This document shows positions 8,200-18,187 of a stretch of DNA of 64,000 bases, piece by piece; position 1 is the stretch's first letter, and every line of letters begins with the position of its first letter. This DNA is from Cycas panzhihuaensis. Its lineage: Eukaryota > Cycadophyta. The notes beneath the pieces are model-generated. The model saw nothing but the letters and a program-made list of their open reading frames with translations, ran no database searches and was not told the DNA's origin. The stretch lies in NCBI GenBank assembly GCA_023213395.1, contig CM041465.1, positions 112,475,741-112,539,740 on the forward strand, given 5' to 3'. Both the position numbers and the translations under genes were made by a program.

Positions 8200-10095
8200 T
8201 CCTTTTAGTGAGTGTTGTGATCATGTTCCCCATGTTTAGGGAAAGGATCCTTATGGATGTGTTGGTCTAGGTTGGGCCTAGACGCCCATCTTGGGGAAGA
8301 GTCATATTGTGGGTTGGCTCTAGGGTGTTGGGCCCTATATTGTGACTCTTCATAAAAACATTCCCCATGGAAAGAACACCACTTGTTATCTAAGGAGGAA
8401 TCTAACTTCCTCATTTGAGATGACTGGGTATTACCACCCTTGCAGGGTGTGTCTTGAGAAGCTTGGTAGACCGGTTTGTGTAAAGTGCATGATGAAGGGG
8501 CTTAGAGTTTAAGCTCCTTCATGGTACGTTTAACGTATAGTAGAAGTTAAAGGGTCCAAGGTCTTCTCTGTCTGATGAGATGAAGACCTAAGAGGCTATT
8601 GGAATTTCACATCGAGAGGTGGTGGAGGTGCCTCATGTCATTATGAGGACCTAAGAGGCCTCTTAGGACCCACTTGGATCTCAATGGCCTTGAGGGCCAA
8701 GCACTTGGCTATGGCATAATCGCACGTTGTTGTCACCATTTTAAGGAATTTAATGTGGACTTTAAGATGAAGGGTATTAACAAAGAGATCTCTCTTTAAC
8801 TCCTTAAGCAAGCTTGTCTTTATGGAGTGGAGAAGATCATAAAAGCATCTCACAAAGTCACGATTCATCTCATCATGACCTCATTTAATAGATAGGAAAG
8901 CCTTTATTTTGCTCTTGAAAGGATGAGCTATGTCAAAATAATTGAAGAATTCATCAACAAGTTGTTGGAATAAGTGGATAGAGTGCACTGGAAGGCAATA
9001 AAACCATTTAAGGGCATCACCTTAGAGGGAGCATAGAAAGAGTTTCATTAGGATATGGTCATATGCCCAATAATTGATGCATGCCATAGAAAAACTTCTA
9101 GCATGCTCTGTTGGGTCTTGCGAAGAGGTCCCATTGAGTTTGGGCATATCGAAAGGGTGAAGCAGTAAGTTAGTTCTTAGTGCCTCAATGGATAATGGGG
9201 ATGATCTATAATCCATAAAGGGACACACTCTTGGTTGGAACATAGGATCGATGAAAGATGGAGGAGGAGGTGGACAAGGTTGCTTAAATCCTCCTTGGGA
9301 GATTTGGTTCGAAAGGGGATATTAGCTCCCTCCCATTTAGTAGGAAGGATCTAATACCGCATTCAAAGGAATTTGTAGAGGAGCAGTTGGGTACAAAGGA
9401 CCCATCCCCCCTTATAGGTACGCTCTTTATTGAAAAGGAGCTAGAGAGATGGTGCCTTGGGAGGGGGCTTGCCCCCTTTGTGAAGGCATGATATGCGAGA
9501 AAATATAAGAGGATGGAATGGAAAGGTGTAGAACCAGGTTTTGCCCATATGGGCTGCCTGTAGGTGGCACGACCCCACATGGGTGTGAAGGGTCCATCCT
9601 ATAAACTGGAAGGGGGTTTCCCTTACCATGCCCCTATGATTGAGAAGTATAACCTGGAGGCATATAAAGGGAAGGATCCATAGGTTTAGCTTGGGAATGG
9701 GTGGGGACAGGCCCCATATGATTATAAGTAAGGGTACACGTAGGTCCACTACAATTGGTTGGAATGTAGTTGTTTGACTAGAGGGAGGTATACTCAGCCT
9801 AAGTTGTGAAGAGGGTATACCTTGGGTGGTCCTTAAAGAACATGGACCACATGGAGAGGAAGATGAAATGAGGGATGCCCTTATTGTAGGTAAGGGAGTC
9901 GAATGAGATGGATGAGGTAGAGCAAATGTGGAAGAAGGCAGTGCGATGCTTTACAAGATGTTATCTAACCACTTAGGATGTGATTGGAGGCTAGCAACTT
10001 AGAAGCACTAGTTAAGGGCTTCCACAACATCTATGAGAAGGGTACCCGCCTGATCATAAGAGGTGGAAGGGTCCTCATATGAAGTGGACCCTATA
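8200..10095 (-). pseudogene. Gypsy-A gag, core and C-terminal part
   Basis: Three minus-strand pieces. 9022-9243 has MPKLNGTSSQDPTEHARSFSM and INYWAYDHILMKLF, the retrotransposon gag core. 8641-8868 has MNRDFVRCFYDLLHSIK and AIAKCLALKAIEIQVGPKRPL. 8205-8414 has WCSFHGECFYEESQ, a degenerate zinc-binding nucleocapsid segment of the CxFH type. 9284-9749 is Pro/Ser-rich and aligns poorly. Gag forms the particle that packages the RNA. The N-terminal part was separated by Copia-I and is at 17719-18027. Frameshifts lie between the pieces. Confidence 0.75.
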
Positions 10096-10100
10096 GGATG

Positions 10101-10398
10101 TGAAAAGGGTTAATGTCACAAGGTCATTATATTAGTTGATTATTTCTAAATAGGGTCTTAAGTGAACTTTAAATTAGATCATTTAAGTAAAATGCACTTT
10201 AATGTGCATTATGTATAATTTCATTTCATCTAAATCTAATGCCCTCTCTCTCAATATAAAAGTAAAAGCTGAATAGAGGAGATTCATTCTTATCTCCCCA
10301 TTTTGGGAGAGTTACTTTCTTTCTCTCAAGTCTCTCTTACTCCCATATTTACCTTTGTGTTTAGTGAATGGAGATGAAGGATAGATTCACTCTTTTCA
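10101..10398 (+). repeat. Copia-I 5' LTR
   Basis: 298 bp, TG...CA. Contains the TATA-like TATAAAAG at 10255-10262, conserved in the 3' LTR (17570-17577) and nearly so in the Copia-II LTR. Confidence 0.9.
10255..10262 (+). promoter_or_regulatory. TATA box of Copia-I 5' LTR
   Basis: TATAAAAG about 155 bp into the LTR, retained in the other copy at 17570-17577. Its position fits an RNA polymerase II promoter at the U3/R border. Confidence 0.55.
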
Positions 10399-10399
10399 T

Positions 10400-10412
10400 G
10401 CGGTATTAGAGC
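10400..10412 (+). other. Copia-I primer binding site
   Basis: GCGGTATTAGAGC directly after the 5' LTR, the tRNA-iMet type (TGGTATTAGAGC) with one T to C change. Confidence 0.65.
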
Positions 10413-12424
10413 TTGCTTCCTTCATATTCCTCACTTATACTTGCAATAGAGCCATCACTTCCTTCTTCCCCATAATTCATGTGGTAAAGGAGATTGTGAA
10501 AGTGAATTTAGAAATATTTTTAAGTTATTATGATATTATATTTTGTATTGTTTGCTTTTCCTTTCTCCTTTTCAGGTTTGGAAGCATAATACAAGGAGTT
10601 GTAAGGCTCAAGGATTCTAATCCTTTGGTGGCTATTCATGCTATCTCATTCTTTTTATTCTTTTCCCTTTTTTATCCATTTAACAAGGGGAAATGCTGCC
10701 GAAATTTTTCTAGCATTTAGAAGAATGATTGTAAGGGGAGGTTTTACCCATTTTTTTAAAAGAATTTTGATCCATTTAAAATATCCATCATTGTATGCTC
10801 TCACCTTTCCCATATTAGGATCTTGGTGATTAAAAAATGATAGAAATTGTATATGGTATCATGTGTTAATGAGATATTAGCAAGTTGAAATTTCTGTAGA
10901 AATATAATTTGATTACTGAACTTCAAAGGTCTGCAAAATCTTCTATAGAGATCCAATTGATGTGATTCCAATTTTTAAAGATGAGGCTCTGAGTCTACTT
11001 TCTAGTACAAAAACTGACACCTAATTTGGATGTTGTATGAGGAAGTTATTTCTATTTTAGTGAACATCAATTATTTTTAGTAAGAATTCTAGAAAAATAT
11101 AATTTCCTAACTTTGCGAGGCTACCAAAAACTTTTCAAAACTCATTTAGACATTATTCCACTTCTTGAAGATGAAGCTCCAAGTTTGGTTTGTAGCATAA
11201 AAATCGTCACTCCATTTTGACATCATGGGAGAAAGTTATTGCTAATTTAGTGAAGACTACTTTCTTTTGTATTAACAAAAAAAAATGAAGAAAATTTCTT
11301 CCTTCCTTTTATAAGGCTTAAAATCCCATTGTAAAAGTGAGAAAAAAACACCTGGATTAGAGCAATATCCAGTGTCCTCACTTACTTATTAGCATTGTGT
11401 TTTAGCACTCTAAAATCACTCAAACCAAGCACTCTAAAGGCACTCCAAAAGCACTCTAAGTAAGCATTCTATTTTCAATTAAATATATGTTTGATGCAAT
11501 TCAATAATCTTTTCACTCTTCCTAAAAGGAACGCATCACGTAAGCTATTTTCTTCCATCTTGTACCTATTCACACACTCACTAAGGTTGAGATACCTTGC
11601 TTGGTAGAATGTCATACCATAAAGGAGATGTGGATTGAAAGTTGGGACTAGACTAAACCAAAATATTGGTGAGGTTTGGTTAGCCATACCATCGTGCCTC
11701 AATCAGGGATCATCCTGATAATGAACTGGAAAAACTAAAACTTCAATACAAGACTAAAATATACCCAATCTAATATATGTCACATCCATGGGTATCTATG
11801 TACCACTCTTTACAGAAGGTATATAGATGCTCATTGGTGAACTGGGTGAGGATTAGGAGTACCTGGGCTCTGTTATGACTTGGATTTCATCACCAAGCAT
11901 AATTGCAGGTATCGCGGGTGAAGACCAACTTAATTCTACTAGAAGCCTAGGCATCCCTTCAACAACCTTAACTACATGTTGGACATAAGTTAGAGGTTAT
12001 TGGGTTGATTATGCATCCTACATTTGAGTTTTAAGTTATGTAAACCTAATGATGTCAGCTTCTACATTAGCCTACAATCTTATATATTGATCACTTACAT
12101 ATTTGTAAAAAGTGATCCATAGTATAATCACAATCATAGTGCTTCTCATATTCCTACTACATTAGGTTAATATTTTCCACAAGTATTAGTGGCAAATGTT
12201 TATCATAATACTTCTCATATTCCTATTCCGTTAGGTTAATATTTATCATAAGTATTGGTGACTTTTCTCTAAGTTACTCTCTTTATCTTTGAGCAACCAT
12301 TCTCACTTCTTCTTCCTTATGCTACACTACTTTATTAAATTTTCCATTTGTAAATAGTGACTGGTCATTTATTGCTATCACTTTTATAGTCCCTTGTTCA
12401 TTTCTTCCCTTCTAAAAGGACACC
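10413..12424 (+). other. Copia-I leader, noncoding
   Basis: About 2 kb between primer site and gag with no convincing protein. Contains a degenerate tandem duplication of about 190-bp period (roughly 10915-11275; both units keep AAAGATGARGCTC/GAAGATGAAGCTC and AGTTATT...TTTAGTGAA) and a shorter one at 12139-12262 (TTCTCATATTCCTA ... GTTAGGTTAATATT twice). Short ORFs here have no recognisable motif. Confidence 0.5.
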
Positions 12425-13390
12425 ATATCTTCACAGTTTAAGCAAAATGTGAATTGCATTCTAAAAGGGAAAGAAATTTGGGATATGTGGTTCACTGATG
12501 TCAGAAATATTACAAAGTATGAAGGTTTATGGAGAGATCACTTGTAACCTACACCATATGTTATAGCTACAACTACTATAACTACTTTAAGAGGAGGTGC
12601 TCCAACTTCTCCCATTGAAGCTACAACTAAATGCCAATTGAAACTTGATGATGATAAAATCTGTGCAGGGATACTACTTGTCACTAATTATTCCTTGCGT
12701 AATCTCATTGATGAAGTTGTACATGATACTGCATGGAAAGTTTTTGAAGTTCTTAAGAAGAACTTTGACACTAAATCAGACTTAGAATTTGTTCACTTAG
12801 TGCTAAAGATGAACAAATTAAAAATATAGAAAGAACATGCAAGTGAGACAATCAATCTCCTTCTTCTAATCAAGTAATCCATTGATAAAAATTTTAAAAC
12901 TCAATGCATTACATGGGATTTCTTGCTTTAGTCATGTCTCCATATCCTAGATTATAAAAATTTGTTGGGAAGTCTTCAATCTAGTGGCACTTTGAAGACC
13001 CTAAACTTTGAGGATCTTACTGATAAGTTCATTGAATTTGATAAGACCTTTGATACCAACTTCGTCACTACATCAAATCTAATTGATGTTGCTTTTGAAG
13101 TGGAAGAAGATCTTTGTTATACCAAAAATCAAGGTAAATCCTCTCGTAGAGGTGGTAATTCCCATGGAAGAGGAAGAGGTAGATAACAAGGACAACGTCC
13201 TCTTAGTCAACATGCTCCTCAACTCTAACAAAAACAGTCTCAAGGCCAAGGCCAAAATAATCAACCTAAACCTAGATCCAGTAATCAGAGACAATCCAAC
13301 TAGCCTAATACTTGGACTGGAAATCAATTAATTATGTGCCAAAGGTGTAATAGAAAAGGACATTACGCCAAAAATTATAAAACTTCTACC
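12425..13390 (+). pseudogene. Copia-I gag
   Basis: Reads KGKEIWDMWFTD near 12465, then the ORF 12638-12829 with DDDKICAGILLVTNYSL and VFEVLKKNFDTKS, typical of copia gag (UBN2-like). 12962-13186 holds LLGSLQSSGTLKTLNFEDL and a basic RRGGNSHGRGRGR tail. A zinc knuckle MCQRCNRKGHYAKNY near 13334-13375 has the CCHC spacing, but the last Cys is Tyr. Broken by stops and frame changes. Confidence 0.7.
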
Positions 13391-13599
13391 AATGAACTAC
13401 CAAGTTTTCAACAATGCCATGGTATACATAATGTCGATAATACTTCTTTTGAAGATGCTTTCGGTGGAACACAATTTGCTCATGCACACCTTCAAAGAAT
13501 TGGGACCACTTCATCAAATGTTGTTGATAGATCCACTAAGTATATTGAGGCTTATTGTGGTTATGCTTATTCACTTTTTCCTTCACCACTTGGATTTGC

Positions 13600-13865
13600 A
13601 AATAGTGCCACTTCAGATACTTCATCGTGGATCATGGATATTGGAGTAACACACCACATGACTTGTCATCGCCAATTCTTTGAAGATTTTCACTCTAAAG
13701 TTCGTGGTGTTGTACACATGGTTAATAAATCATCTTAGCCAGTTGAAAGACTTGGAACTATTTGCCTGAAATTCTGAGGCCTTCCAGATTTTACACTTAT
13801 TAATGTTTTATATATTCCTGCTCTAAAGCAGAATCTGCTCTCCTTGTCCACCCTTGTCTCTCATG
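13600..13865 (+). pseudogene. Copia-I protease
   Basis: SSWIMDIGVTHHMTCH at about 13625-13672 corresponds to the copia protease start, where W-x-x-DSGA-THHM is usual; here the Ser of the active D-S/T-G is Ile. It is followed by PSPLGF-side gag sequence upstream and by a stop and INVLYIPALKQNLLSLSTL downstream (about 13800-13855). Not active as it stands. Confidence 0.65.
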
Positions 13866-13965
13866 GATTTGACTTGAGTGTAACTGCAAATAATCAAACT
13901 CTCTATGTCATTCACCCTCCTTCAAATACTGTGGTTATAATCAAAATTCTTGATGGTAAATCTTT

Positions 13966-14960
13966 TTGCTAACTGTCTCATTGTCCTCTAAAGCCAACTA
14001 TGTTGATGATGACTCTCCTTTTACCACAACCTTGACTCCTCAAAAATTATCCCAAACAGCCCTATGGCATGATCGTATGGGCCATATCAAAATTGGTTAT
14101 TTAAGAGAACTAGAAGCCACTCTTCCTAGTTTGCCTAGGCTCTTCTCTAAGCCCTTTAAATGCGAAGCATGTATAATTACCAAATATCAAAGACAACCCT
14201 TTCCTCATAGCCAATGGAAATCTAGCCAACCTTTGTAGCTTGTACACTTAGATATATGCAGTCCTATGCCCATCCCTTCTCTCAAACAGAAATGGTACTA
14301 TATTACTTTCATTGACGATTTTACCAAGAAAGTATGGGTTGCTTTTCTTGCAAAGAAAGATGAAGTTTTTTCTATGTTTTAAGCTTTCAAGGCCTGCGTG
14401 GAAAATGAATCTGGATTTAAGATCAAAATACTCAGGACTGACAATGGTGGCGAGTACACATCCAATGAGTTTAAATCATACCTATGTCAACATGGAATCA
14501 AACATCATATCACTATTGTAGGTACACCCCAACAAAATGGAGTTACCAAGCATATGAATAGGACCATCATGAATATGGCTCATGCTATGTTGGTATATAA
14601 GAATGTCCCTATCTATTTTTAGGTTGAGGCTATCTAGACAGTTGTGTATTACATCAACACTGTTAGTCCCTCCAAGCTCAGCCCCTCTCCATATGAAATG
14701 TGGTATGGACAAACCCCCTCTATCTCCCACTTTAGAATTTTTGGTTCTATTTGTTATGCCCATATTCTAGAGGAACATAGAAATAAGATCCAAGATAGAG
14801 CCATCAAAGGCATCTTTGTTGGATACCCTATGGACAAAAAGGGATACAAGGTTTTCATACCTTCACATCATAAAATCATCATCACTAGAGATGTTATCTT
14901 TATAGAGACTAAAGATCAATTACTCAGACTTGACCCCAAGATGCCTTCATACTGATTTAA
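13966..14960 (+). pseudogene. Copia-I integrase
   Basis: GAG-pre-integrase part with LWHDRMGHI and CEACIITKYQRQPF (13966-14238). The core has ITFIDDFTKKVWVAFL, LRTDNGGEYTSNEF (second catalytic Asp present) and PQQNGVTKHMNRT, where the catalytic Glu of NGVAE is replaced by Lys. It ends with PYEMWYGQTPSISHFRIFGS and IFVGYPMDKKGYKV (14644-14955). Several stops. Product would insert the cDNA; inactive from the missing Glu and stops. Confidence 0.8.
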
Positions 14961-15430
14961 TGATGCTACTGAATTTGATGTCCAAATTCTAAAATTTAGA
15001 GGGGGAGATACTGAATAGTTGCTCAAAATCTTGGAATCTGACAATAGAGCCTTGAAGGATACAAGCTGTGATTCCCAACCATTATGTACACATCCAGCAC
15101 CATCATTTGTGAATAGCCAAGTTGACAAAGGCAAAGCCATAGTAGAAGGATCATCTTCTCCAACATCTATGGCTGGCCCATCTTCCCCAACATCATCAAC
15201 TTCCTGCATGCCAAACATTTCACATGATCCTTTTTAGGATCAAAATGAAGATAAAGAGGTTGTAGAAATGAAAATCTCATTCCTAACTTGAGGTTTTCAT
15301 GAAGCCTACCAGCTACACAAGGACATGCGACCAAATGAGGTAGGCAAAACTGGCACTAAAAGTGCCTATAGAGCAAGGATGCATGAATCACTTTCTGTTG
15401 AGCTTAAACCAATAGAATTCCACCTTTCTC
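14961..15430 (+). pseudogene. Copia-I integrase-RT linker
   Basis: Ser/Pro-rich ORF segment (15019-15237, SSSPTSMAGPSSPTSSTS) joining integrase to RT, as the hydrophilic linker in copia polyproteins usually does. No domain seen. Confidence 0.5.
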
Positions 15431-16260
15431 TTAATGAAAAGCCTCTAACGTACTAAGAAGTTGTAAAGCATGCAGCTTGGAGAAATTTCATGAATGAAGA
15501 GTACCAATCTCTTTTCAAGAATGGTACATGGGAACTTGTTGATCTACCACTTGAAAGAAAGGTAGTTCAAAATAAATGGATGTTTAAAAACAAGTACAGA
15601 TCAGATGGCACCCTAGAAAAACATAAGGTGAGGTTAGTAGCAAAAGGATTCACACAAAGGAAAGGCATCGACTACACTGAAATCTTGCTTTTATAACTAA
15701 GTGGCCTACAATCATAACTCTTATAGACTTGGCTCCGCAATAGGGTTGGAAAACCCACCAACTTAATGTTAAAACCACGTTTCTCAATGGGAACCTTAAA
15801 GAAGAAATTTACATGGCTCAATCAGAAGGATACGAGATTGTTGGTTAGGAGCATAAGGTTTGCAGGCTCAAAAAGTCCTTGTACGGCCTAAAGCAAGCCC
15901 CTCATGCTTGGTTTACCAAGTTGTCTAGAAGAATAAGTCAACTTGGATATAAGGTTTGTGACTATCAAGATATTGATGCAACATTATTCATCAAGTGCCA
16001 AAATGATAAAGTCACTTACCTCTTAATCTTTTTGGATGACATGCTAATAACGGGAAATAGTGAACAAGTAATCAGCCAGCTAAAGAAGGACCTTGCTAAA
16101 ACTTTTGAATTGTCTGACCTTGAGTTGATGAAATATTACTCGGGAATTGAAGTAACTCAAAAGAATTGTAAATTCTTTCTCTCCCAAGAAAAATATATCA
16201 ACGATCCTCTAACAAAGTTTCAGTTAGAAGGTGCTCGATGAGTGGATACACCTATGGATC
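15430..16260 (+). pseudogene. Copia-I reverse transcriptase
   Basis: Starts with EEYQSLFKNGTWELVDLP and KWMFKNKYRSDGTLEKHKVR (15490-15696). A frameshift and stops follow. Then MYGLKQAPHAWFTKL and LLIFLDDMLITGN (15879-16241); the catalytic YVDD is LDD here with both Asp kept. KYYSGIEV and FFLSQEKYI follow. RVT_2 type. Broken near 15695-15850. Confidence 0.85.
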
Positions 16261-16299
16261 CTAATATTAAACTCTCAGCTAATGGTGATATTAGGGAGG

Positions 16300-16982
16300 T
16301 AGACGTAACACTCTACAAGAAACTTATAGGTAGTCTCATCTATACTACCAACACAAGGCTAGATATTGCACACTCTATTGACATTATTGCAAGATTCATG
16401 ATAAATCCTAAGTAGAATCATTGACAAGCTACAATACGAGTGTTGAGGTACCTAAAGACAACTAACAAATATGGTATGTTGTATGAACCCAATACAGAAT
16501 TCAAACTTTATATATACACAAACTTAGACTTTGGCAAAGATAAAAACATAGGAAGATCTACGTCTAGGTATGTAACATTTCTTGGAACAACACCAATATC
16601 ATGGAGATCCAGACAGCAAAATATAGTTGCAGACTCAACCACCGAAGTTGAGTATATTATTGCTTCTGAGACAAGTAAGGAGGTGGTATGGATTAGAAAA
16701 TTATTGAATACATTAAATGACTTCCAAACAAGTTCTATTAGCTTATATGAAGATAATCAATCTAAAATCCAGATGGCTAAAAATCCTGTATTTCATGATC
16801 GTACCAAACATATAAGTATGAAAGTCCATAGGATTACAGAACTAGTTCATGATGGCACAATTCAACTAGAGTACTGCCCCACAACAGATCAAGTGGATGA
16901 TATCATCACCAAACCACTAAAGAGGGTGAAGTTTGAACAATTTCAAAAGCAACTCAGCCTTAGGGCCTCCATCTTTAACTGA
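16300..16982 (+). pseudogene. Copia-I RNase H
   Basis: LRYLKTTNKYGMLYEP, then TSRYVTFLGTTPISWRSRQQN, STTEVEYIIAS, LYEDNQSKIQMAKNPVFHDRTKHIS and TTDQVDDIITKPL in one open frame (16440-16982). The order and the E (VEY), D (EDNQS) and final D (QVDD) are those of copia RNase H. Copia-II keeps a homologous copy at 21442-21950. Confidence 0.85.
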
Positions 16983-17016
16983 TTGAAGGAGATGATAATA
17001 GGACCATCATACTATG

Positions 17017-17130
17017 TCTCATTCGTGAAAATTCCTTGTGGGCATAGAAGGACAAAAGTAAGTCTCTGCTCTATCCCATTCGTGAAAACCCCTTGTGGGC
17101 ATGAAAGGATAAGGATTGTATCATTTTGGA
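17017..17130 (+). repeat. Two-unit direct repeat in Copia-I 3' UTR
   Basis: Units start near 17017 and 17074 (57-bp period) and share CATTCGTGAAAA, CCTTGTGGGCAT and AAGGA. Copia-II has the same pair at about 35304 and 35362. Probably an RNA feature of the family rather than coding. Confidence 0.65.
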
Positions 17131-17404
17131 AAATTGAAACCTATGAAAACCCAAAAGAGCATGGGGGATGTCCAAATAGTATATGGAGACTTAGTAGATT
17201 TTAGCTATAAAATTCATTATACTAATTGTCTATTTGGCTTCATTTAAAGAGCCACTTAAGCTAGGTTAGTAGATTAGAAAATTTGTGGGTTTTCTTCCCC
17301 ATGAGGGCTTCCCACAAAAGTGTCATAGTAGTTTGCTTTGTAAGAGGCTCAAATAAAGACCTCATTGGATAGAATAAAATAGGATGAAATTGCCTTCTAC
17401 CATT

Positions 17405-17415
17405 AAGGGGGAGAT
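17405..17415 (+). other. Copia-I polypurine tract
   Basis: AAGGGGGAGAT immediately before the 3' LTR; primes plus-strand DNA synthesis. Confidence 0.75.
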
Positions 17416-17713
17416 TGAAAAGGATTAATGTCACAAGGTCATTACATTAGTTGATTATTTCTAAAAAGGGTCTTAAGTGAACTTTAAATTAGTTCACTTA
17501 AGTGAAATGCACTTTCATATGCATTATGTGTAATTTCATTTCACCTAACTCTAATGCTCCCTCTCTCCATATAAAAGTAAAAGCTCAATGGAGGAGATTC
17601 ATTCTTACCTCCCCATTTTGTGAGAGCTACTTTCTTTCTCTCAAGTCTCTCTTTCTCCCATGTTTATCTTTATGTTTAGTGCATGGAGATGAAGGATAGA
17701 TCCACTCTTTTCA
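17416..17713 (+). repeat. Copia-I 3' LTR
   Basis: 298 bp, same ends and length as 10101-10398, followed by the AGATG target-site copy. Confidence 0.9.
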
Positions 17714-17718
17714 AGATG

Positions 17719-18027
17719 ATCCTCATGAGGGTTTCCACCAAGGTGGTGGAACTCTAAAGGAGAAGACGCCTCTACTTCATGAGTGGAGAGGTGATGGACT
17801 TGCGGGTGTTCTTGATCACTCGAGTAAAAGATAGGGTCCTCACCCTCTTGGGTGGGCCCTTGGAAGGAAGTCAATGGCTCATGAGACTTAGAGATGTAGG
17901 CATGATATGCCCAATCTAAAGGGAATCCATCCATGGTCGAATCAGAATCCAATAGAGGAAGGGGATAGTAAGGGGAGTCTTCCAATAAAGGGGGAAGGCC
18001 TTGTAAGTGATGAGAGAATCGTCGCAT
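17719..18027 (-). pseudogene. Gypsy-A gag, N-terminal part
   Basis: Starts at the ATG ending at 18027 (MRRFSHHLQGLPPLL), then YPLPLLDSDSTMDGFPLDWA and DPIFYSSDQEH. The same start and motifs are in Gypsy-B from 40729, which supports the start chosen. The frame formally runs on into the Copia-I LTR, but the gag part stops at the insertion near 17714-17718. Lies 145 bp after the primer site. Confidence 0.8.
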
Positions 18028-18171
18028 GCAAGTTCCTCCTAAGGATTAGAAGAAAAAAGAGATGGTAAGGTGACAAGCGTTGGGGGCTACCCAACAGATT
18101 GAGAGAGCTACCAAAAAAGAGGTAGCACAAATAGAAAAAGGGAAAATGATTAATCCCTTACTAGTGGGTCT

Positions 18172-18186
18172 CCAGTATGGTCGCCA
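18172..18186 (-). other. Gypsy-A primer binding site
   Basis: Minus-strand TGGCGACCATACTGG, one base after the 5' LTR. The TGGCGACnnnnCTGG form is common in Tat-type elements; I believe it pairs with tRNA-Arg or a related tRNA but could not check this. Gypsy-B has a mutated copy at 40567-40583. Confidence 0.7.
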
Positions 18187-18187
18187 A

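Larger units (their letters stand above)
10101..17713 (+). mobile_element. Copia-I: Ty1/copia element nested in Gypsy-A gag
   Basis: Two LTRs of 298 bp each (10101-10398, 17416-17713), both TGAAAAGG...TTTTCA, about 25 differences by eye (8%). Flanks are GGATG before and AGATG after, a 5-bp duplication with one mismatch. Order: primer site, 2-kb leader, gag, protease, integrase, RT, RNase H, 3' UTR, polypurine tract, the copia order. It splits Gypsy-A gag between its N-terminal part (17719-18027) and the rest (below 10096). Coding parts have stops and frameshifts, so it is not autonomous. Its family also includes the older Copia-II. Confidence 0.9.

Noticed and set aside
17641-17713. Extension of the 17641-18027 minus-strand ORF into the Copia-I LTR
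   Set aside because: Only the part above 17718 is gag; the rest is LTR sequence read through the insertion joint.
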